The notes below the pieces were generated by a model that saw nothing but the letters and a program-made list of their open reading frames with translations, ran no database searches and was not told the origin of the DNA. The translations under genes were made by a program, and so were the position numbers. Positions 34,548 to 39,297 of a stretch of 39,297 bases of DNA are shown here, piece by piece. How positions within the stretch are numbered: the first letter of the stretch is position 1; every line of letters starts with the position of its first letter. The DNA comes from Planctomycetaceae bacterium (GTDB lineage Bacteria; Planctomycetota; Planctomycetia; Planctomycetales; Planctomycetaceae): contig PBMZ01000176.1 in the NCBI GenBank assembly GCA_002722955.1, positions 1-39,297 on the forward strand, given 5' to 3'.

Positions 34548-35963
34548 TCATTTACTCTGCTGGTTTTGGAAACAATACAAATGGCTAACTGTTCGAATAA
34601 AGATCCGTCCCTCACTGATGGCCGGTGACGCGTAGATGTCTTCGGCAAAGTCCGCTGTGGAGAGCTCGGACCACTGAGCCTTCGCATCAAGAACGCTGAG
34701 CTTGCCGCGTTCGCTGAGCATATAGGCCTTGCCATCTCCGAAGACTGGAGAGGCGTAGTACTTACCGCGTCCGCTGATTCGGCCCGCTTTCAGTATCTCG
34801 CCAGTGGACGTGTCTAAGGTGGAAACAATACCGCCGTCCTTGACTAAGAACAATGCTCCCGCGACGAAAAGCGGTGATGGATTTCGAGGAATCTGTTTGA
34901 GCTGAGTCCACTTGACGTGAGATTCCGTGACGTCGCCCTTGCCACCGGGACGAATCGCGATAGCGCAGGCTTTCGACATCGCGAAGATATCTCGGATGCT
35001 GCTGTATTCGGTGCGGTCCAGCGAGTCATTGAAATCGCGATCAAATTGGTCGAAGAAGCCGGCAATGAGACTCTTCGGTAATTCGGACTTTTCTAAGACT
35101 CCGTTGCCATTTTTGTCGGCTCGCTTCAAAACATCGTCGAACGTTGGTTGCACGGTTGTGCCACCGCCGCTGTTGACGACATACAGCGTGTTGTCGCTTC
35201 CAACGATAGGAGTTGAGCTGACAACACGAGAGATACCACGAACATTCCAGACAGGCTTGCCAGTCTTCCAATCGTAGGCGACGACTTGTGCCGAACCGCA
35301 AGTGATGATTTCAGGTGTCTCGCCGGCTTCCCAGATCACTGGGCTGCAATAACTGCGGCGAAAGTTCGAGCGATCAGTCTTCCAGTTGAGGTCACCCGTC
35401 TTCAGATCGTAGCCGGCCAAGAACGATCCCGTATCGTGATCTTGAATCACAATCACGCTGCCACGAAAAAGCACGGGCGAGCCGCAGGCGCCGAATTGAT
35501 TGTTGAACGGCCCTATTTTCAATTCCCACCGAGGTTTGCCATCTCGGTCGTAACAATACAGTCCGCTGGACCCGAAGAAGCTAACAACATGCTCGCCGTC
35601 CGTCGCGACACTTGGAGTCGCATGGCTGCCGATGCGATGAATACTCTCGAGTTTTTCGTAAGGAGCGGCGGCTCTCCACAACTCGTCCCCCGAAGCGGCA
35701 TCGAGTGCGATGGTTACCAGTTCCTTGTTCTCCTTCGCGGTCACATACAACCGCCCATCAAAGATCACCGGAGACGAATGTCCGCGTCCGATGGCTTTCT
35801 TCCACTTCAGCGACTTCGAATCGGGCCCCAATTCCATTGGCAGCGCAATCTTAGTCACACTGCTTCCAGATGCATTGGAGCCGCGAAACTGAGGCCAATT
35901 TTCGGCTGAACACATCGACGCGCCAAACCACGCAAGAACACCGAACATCATTATTCGCTTCAT
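34548..35963 (-). CDS. PQQ-like beta-propeller protein with EF-hand insertion, exported
   Basis: 471 aa. A signal peptide covers 1-20 (MMFGVLAWFGASMCSA), then ENWPQFRGSNASG, the usual start of planctomycete PQQ-repeat proteins. Propeller repeats carry WRAAAPYEKLESIHRIGSHATPS, YDLKTGDLNWKTDRS, YDWKTGKPVWNVRG and LDTSTGEILKAG. Inserted at about 282-318 are two EF-hand loops, DKNGNGVLEKSE (good canonical ligands) and DRDFNDSLDRTE, suggesting calcium binding. The family is a scaffold or quinoprotein-like domain; residues for a true PQQ dehydrogenase were not seen. It is probably periplasmic. It is immediately upstream of and coupled to purE, with no clear functional link. Confidence 0.88.
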   Translation of the reverse strand: MKRIMMFGVLAWFGASMCSAENWPQFRGSNASGSSVTKIALPMELGPDSKSLKWKKAIGRGHSSPVIFDGRLYVTAKENKELVTIALDAASGDELWRAAAPYEKLESIHRIGSHATPSVATDGEHVVSFFGSSGLYCYDRDGKPRWELKIGPFNNQFGACGSPVLFRGSVIVIQDHDTGSFLAGYDLKTGDLNWKTDRSNFRRSYCSPVIWEAGETPEIITCGSAQVVAYDWKTGKPVWNVRGISRVVSSTPIVGSDNTLYVVNSGGGTTVQPTFDDVLKRADKNGNGVLEKSELPKSLIAGFFDQFDRDFNDSLDRTEYSSIRDIFAMSKACAIAIRPGGKGDVTESHVKWTQLKQIPRNPSPLFVAGALFLVKDGGIVSTLDTSTGEILKAGRISGRGKYYASPVFGDGKAYMLSERGKLSVLDAKAQWSELSTADFAEDIYASPAISEGRIFIRTVSHLYCFQNQQSK

Positions 35964-36254
35964 GAGCTGACCGCTTTCGATCTCGACTTATCAAAGAAGG
36001 CTGCGCGTTATTGTTCGCGCGATTGTCACAGGTAGTTCTACCGAAATTACGCCTAATACCATTCAAATTCAATTGATGCCGGCGATCGTTTTCATCGGAA
36101 CCGGCCTCGGGTGAGGTCAAAAGCCTCATTCCTCCCCCAAAAACATCAGAGCCAAGGCGCACTCGAACTTCTGACCTATATTTTCACGTGTGCTAGGTGG
36201 CAGGACCTGGCGTGCAGACGGGCTAAACGTGTTCTTGCAACTGGAGTCGCCAAA

Positions 36255-37214
36255 ATGGCAACCATCCTGGTCGTCGATGATTCACCAATCGAGCGAAAAC
36301 TAGCTAGCCGCTTACTGGAAGCGGAGGCTGACTGGAACGTGGAATTTGCTGAAGATGGTCAATTAGCGCTGGACTTCGTTCGCGCTAGTGAAGTTGACTT
36401 GATCGTCACTGATTTACAAATGCCGAACATGAACGGTCTGGAGTTACTCTCCGCAGTTCGCGCGGACTTTCCAGGAATTCCCGTTATCGTGATGACGTCT
36501 CAAGGTAGTGAAGAAGTGGCTGTCGAGGCACTTCAAAACGGAGCTGCCGGCTATGTGCCCAAGCGACTGATCGGTCGAGACTTGACGAAGATTGTCGGCA
36601 ACACGATCGCCTTGAAGCCTCAAGATACCAGCTTCGATCGCCTCATGCAGTGCATGACGAACACGGAATACTGCTTCGAACTGCCCAACGATCCACAGCT
36701 GGCTGCTCAAGCAATTCGATACATTCAAGAACACGTGTCCGCTCAATTGGATTGCGGCGAAGGCGAGGATACTCGAATCGCCGTGGCCCTGGACGAAGCC
36801 TTGACCAACGCCATGATTCACGGAAATCTGGAGCTTGGTTCCGAGCCCCACGAAGAAGGCGATGACACGTTCGAGCGATTGATCGAACTGCGTCGAGGAA
36901 AACAGAAATACCGAAGTCGCCGCGTCTTCTTGGATGCCAAGTTCGCACCTGATCGAATCAGAGTTCGGATTCGCGACGAGGGTCCCGGTTTCGATCCCAG
37001 TGAATTGCCAGACCCGACCAATCCCGAGAATCTCGCCCAAGCCAGTGGCCGCGGCGTTCTAGTGATGCGGGCGTTCATGGACGACGTTACATACAACGAG
37101 GCTGGTAATGAAGTCACGTTGGTGAAGCATCGTGCTTCCACTGGCTCGGAATCGGGCGAGAGTGCTAACAGCCAAGCTCAAGAAACTGCAGAAGCTCCGG
37201 TAGCCGCGAACTAA
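36255..37214 (+). CDS. Response-regulator receiver fused to an HATPase (RsbW-like) domain
   Basis: 319 aa from ATG 36255 (MATILVVDDSPIERKLASRL); 48 upstream in-frame codons lack receiver features, and GGAG lies about 11 nt before this start. The receiver (1-120) has the acidic pair VDDS, the phospho-acceptor Asp in LIVTDLQMPNMNG and the lysine in GYVPKRL. The second half (about 150-300) is a GHKL ATPase of the anti-sigma type: DEALTNAMIHGNLE (N-box), RIRDEGPGFDPSELPDP (G1) and GRGVLVMRAFMDDVTYN (G2). A low-complexity Glu/Ser/Ala tail follows. The inferred role is a phosphorylation-controlled serine kinase or anti-sigma factor in a partner-switching system. No sensor kinase or anti-anti-sigma gene is adjacent. 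Confidence 0.88.
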   Translation: MATILVVDDSPIERKLASRLLEAEADWNVEFAEDGQLALDFVRASEVDLIVTDLQMPNMNGLELLSAVRADFPGIPVIVMTSQGSEEVAVEALQNGAAGYVPKRLIGRDLTKIVGNTIALKPQDTSFDRLMQCMTNTEYCFELPNDPQLAAQAIRYIQEHVSAQLDCGEGEDTRIAVALDEALTNAMIHGNLELGSEPHEEGDDTFERLIELRRGKQKYRSRRVFLDAKFAPDRIRVRIRDEGPGFDPSELPDPTNPENLAQASGRGVLVMRAFMDDVTYNEAGNEVTLVKHRASTGSESGESANSQAQETAEAPVAAN

Positions 37215-37351
37215 TCAAAGCTTGCTGTTCCTTTTAAGCGTATGCTGATTTTCCGCGAAGATTGCTCAATCCGCCGTGCATCTCTGTTGGCGAGAATCTA
37301 TCATTTAGCCACACGGCAGAGACGGTTCGATGGAGTTGAACGAGAAGAATC

Positions 37352-38341
37352 ATGTCGAGTGACACGGAAAGGGATCTCTGGGTCGGGTTTGATTTGGGCG
37401 GCACGAAGATGCTGGCCGCCATCTATGATTCCGACTTCAATGTCCTCGGAAAGAAACGCAAACGTACGCGCGGGCATGAAGGTGCGCAAGTCGGCTTGGA
37501 TCGAATCGCTTTAACGATCAATCGAGCATGCGAAGTTGCCGACGTCGATCCCAAACGAATTCGTGCCATCGGCATCGGTGCTCCCGGACCGATCAATTTC
37601 GATAGCGGCGTGATTCTTGAAGCCCCCAATCTTGGCTGGGTCGACGTACCCATCCGCGACTATCTGGAATCCGAATTTGGTTGCCCTGTGTTCCCAGGCA
37701 ACGATGTCGACATGGGGCTTTATGGGGAGTACCGATTCGGTGCGGCGCGTGGTAAGCAGTGTTGCCTGGGGATCTTTCCCGGAACTGGCATCGGCGGCGC
37801 CTGTGTGTACGAAGGCCGCATCGTGCGAGGTGCTCGGCAATCAGCGATGGAATTTGGTCATTTGCCGATTCCGTCCGAATCACTGTTAACAACAACGACG
37901 GAACGAGGCGGCTGCTTAGAGATGGTGGCGGGCAGGCTGGCAATAGCTGGTGCTTGTGCTCAAGCGGCTTTTCGAGGTGACGCGCCCAACTTGGTCAAGG
38001 AGGCTGGTACCGACATCAGCAATATTCGTAGCGGCGCCATCGCCAAAGCCATCGAAGATGGTGACGCGGCCATCGAACGCATCGTGCGAGATGCCGCCAG
38101 GCACATCGGACGCGCCGCTGGTGGAGTGATCCACTTGCTGGCGCCGCAAGTCATCGTTCTCGGCGGAGGAATGGTCGAGGCTCTGCCTTCCATCTTCACC
38201 GAAGAAGTGAAACAGGCCGCTCGCGACTTTGTGCTGCCATCGTTCAAGGACTCGTTCGAAGTTGTCGTCGCCGAACTCGAGGATGATGCTGTCGTCCGTG
38301 GCGCCTCGGCATGGGCGGTCGAAGAACTCGCTGACAAGTAA
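37352..38341 (+). CDS. ROK-family sugar kinase (glucokinase-like)
   Basis: 329 aa. The N-terminus has the ATP phosphate-binding motif VGFDLGGTKMLAAIYD. Catalytic Asp lies in FPGNDVDMGLYGEYRFG; FPGTGIGGACVYEGRIVRGA and AMEFGHLPI follow, then IGRAAGGVIHLLAPQVIVLGGGM near the C-terminus. The family phosphorylates glucose or N-acetylated sugars in the cytoplasm. The ROK zinc motif CxCGxxGCxE is incomplete: only GGCLEM is left and the first two Cys are replaced by a TTTTE stretch. The ATG 37352 follows GAGAAG. A 137-nt gap separates it from the receiver-HATPase gene. Confidence 0.9.
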   Translation: MSSDTERDLWVGFDLGGTKMLAAIYDSDFNVLGKKRKRTRGHEGAQVGLDRIALTINRACEVADVDPKRIRAIGIGAPGPINFDSGVILEAPNLGWVDVPIRDYLESEFGCPVFPGNDVDMGLYGEYRFGAARGKQCCLGIFPGTGIGGACVYEGRIVRGARQSAMEFGHLPIPSESLLTTTTERGGCLEMVAGRLAIAGACAQAAFRGDAPNLVKEAGTDISNIRSGAIAKAIEDGDAAIERIVRDAARHIGRAAGGVIHLLAPQVIVLGGGMVEALPSIFTEEVKQAARDFVLPSFKDSFEVVVAELEDDAVVRGASAWAVEELADK

Positions 38342-38379
38342 CTCTTACCGCCCAACTTTGCGTTGGGGGCGTGGTTCCA

Positions 38380-38852
38380 TCACTTGCTCTTCGCTGCGAA
38401 TTCGCCCTTTTCCAACTGAGTCAGCTTCTGGTCAAGGTACGTCTTGATCGCTTCGTCCAGCTTTTCGAAGCCGCGGTTCGAACGGGGCTGTCGCATCGCG
38501 TTATGCATCAAGTAGCGGCCGCTATCTAGCTTCATCCACTTTTCGATGACTGCACGTCCTGTTCGATCGTTGATCCGTAGTGCGGCTGAATCGACAGAAA
38601 GTCGTATTGCTTCTCCTTCAATGCCTTGGGCCAAACCGTTGAAATTCTGACACACGGTTCTTCAGGGTTCTTGAAGATATATGGCAAGCTCTTGCCACAA
38701 TCGACGTGCCATTGAACGTCGCCGCTCAGTCGGCTGGGGGAAGTATCCCACGTCAGCGAATTGCCGATCAGATAGTAACTCGTCGCCGTCGTGACCTCGG
38801 GCTTGGCGTCAGCAGTTTGACCAAGAATCGCAAGAAGCAGGATGACAGCCAC
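38380..38852 (-). pseudogene. Collapsed SGNH-hydrolase-type exported protein
   Basis: From GTG 38852 (preceded by GAGG) the first frame gives a signal-like VAVILLLAILGQTADA, then SYYLIGNSLTWDTSPSRLSG, with GNSLT as the block I serine of SGNH hydrolases, and YDFLSIQPHYGSTIEQDV. After that the reading shifts by one base near 38550, where frame two continues VIEKWMKLDSGRYLMHNAM, then FEKLDEAIKTYLDQKL to TGA 38380. The reconstructed protein is only about 155 residues and lacks the DxxH block expected of the family, so a central part also seems deleted between WMKL and GRYLMHN. It is likely a dead gene. Confidence 0.65.
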
Positions 38853-38934
38853 TGAAACAACCTCGCGTTGATCGGTTACGTGTGAGAAGTTGAGGTCCAC
38901 CAAACAGCAGAATAGTCGAAACTTACCCCAAAAC

Positions 38935-38972
38935 AAAACGCCCTCGACGCGGTTTCACGTCGAGGGCGTTTT
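38935..38972. terminator. Intrinsic terminator after the coiled-coil protein gene
   Basis: AAAACGCCCTCGACG (38935-38949) pairs perfectly with CGTCGAGGGCGTTTT (38958-38972) across an 8-nt loop. The minus-strand gene ending at 39001 is the likely user. The A-run before and T-run after the GC stem make it bidirectional in form. Confidence 0.85.
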
Positions 38973-39000
38973 CGTGTTGGTTAGGATCAGAAAGCAGACG

Positions 39001-39297
39001 CTATTCGGTCTTCTCCGAGGTTCCTGCTTCGTCCTTAGTCTCTGCTTCGTCCTTCTTGACTTCATTAGCGCCTTCAGGGGCTTTCACTTCGTCTTCCTTC
39101 TTAGCACTCTCTTCCGGCTTGGCCTCTGCTGGTGGACTATCTTCAGCAGGCTTCGCCGCTGCAGCGACTTTCGCGTTGAGAACTTCGATTTGCTGCTTCG
39201 CTTCGCTGAGCTGCTTCTCGAGTGCTTGTTTTGCTTGCTTATGCTGTTCTTTGGCCGTCGTGCTTTGCTTTTGAACTTCTTCAAGTTCCTTCTTCGC
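39001..39297 (-). CDS. C-terminus of a charged coiled-coil protein, start outside window
   Basis: The frame is open from the window edge to TAG 39001-39003, giving 98 residues. The first half is a Lys/Glu/Gln-rich heptad-like helix (KKELEEVQKQSTTAKEQHKQ, continuing AKQALEKQLSEAKQQIEVLNAKV). The tail is low-complexity acidic Ala/Glu/Lys (AKPAEDSPPAEAKPEES ... TSEKTE). This could be the end of a membrane-anchored or cytoskeletal-type coiled-coil protein; the family cannot be read from the tail. A strong terminator follows at 38935. Confidence 0.7.
   Translation of the reverse strand, partial: AKKELEEVQKQSTTAKEQHKQAKQALEKQLSEAKQQIEVLNAKVAAAAKPAEDSPPAEAKPEESAKKEDEVKAPEGANEVKKDEAETKDEAGTSEKTE

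Noticed and set aside
38351..38367. Terminator after the ROK kinase (CCCAAC/GTTGGG)
   Set aside because: The 6-bp stem has no T-run, so it is too weak to call.

Overview
The window reads as chromosomal DNA of a planctomycete, most likely a Pirellulales/Rhodopirellula-like lineage. This rests on family content: a DUF1549/DUF1553 cytochrome-type protein next to a DUF1501 protein, a second DUF1501 protein, a second Planctomycete-type cytochrome C (PSCyt1) protein, a Ser/Thr kinase fused to WD40 repeats, a giant secreted RTX protein with an 'LEDRTLL' N-terminal signature, and a Rho factor with an Arg/Gly-rich N-terminal tract. Assignments come from reading motifs only; no database search was possible.

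Layout. 1-4426 (minus) is the N-terminal 1475 codons of a giant secreted protein: RTX repeats, Calx-beta, a leishmanolysin-like zinc peptidase, a choice-of-anchor-L-like module and more RTX repeats. 4857-8165 holds a small coiled-coil protein, a possibly structured RNA region, a D-threonine-aldolase-like PLP enzyme and an HtrA-type protease. 8702-12396 holds a small TPR protein and a kinase-WD40 protein whose start is unclear and whose last two propeller blades lie beyond an in-frame amber stop. It converges on a membrane cytochrome at a shared terminator. 13993-15772 is a decayed membrane/TPR gene with about five lesions. 16030-20733 is the DUF1549/DUF1553 plus DUF1501 pair. leuS follows at 21100.

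24232-29296 holds small membrane proteins, a four-helix membrane protein with a DtxR-type metalloregulator 10 nt downstream, a translationally coupled phytanoyl-CoA-dioxygenase-like/cysteine-hydrolase pair, and a TPR protein. 30822-33854 has rho and a solitary DUF1501 gene. 34055-35963 (minus) is a PQQ-propeller/EF-hand protein followed after 1 nt by purE. 36255-38341 has a receiver-plus-HATPase regulator and a ROK sugar kinase. The end has a collapsed SGNH-type gene and the C-terminus of a charged coiled-coil protein.

The genes are mostly housekeeping (leuS, rho, purE) mixed with planctomycete-specific extracytoplasmic proteins. Intergenic spaces are rich in long inverted repeats that recur within the window. 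The most notable signals are the interrupted kinase-WD40 gene, the two clearly decayed genes among long intact neighbours, the Tyr-for-His change in the presumed metal site of the aldolase-like enzyme, and several operon pairs whose pathways are not obvious.
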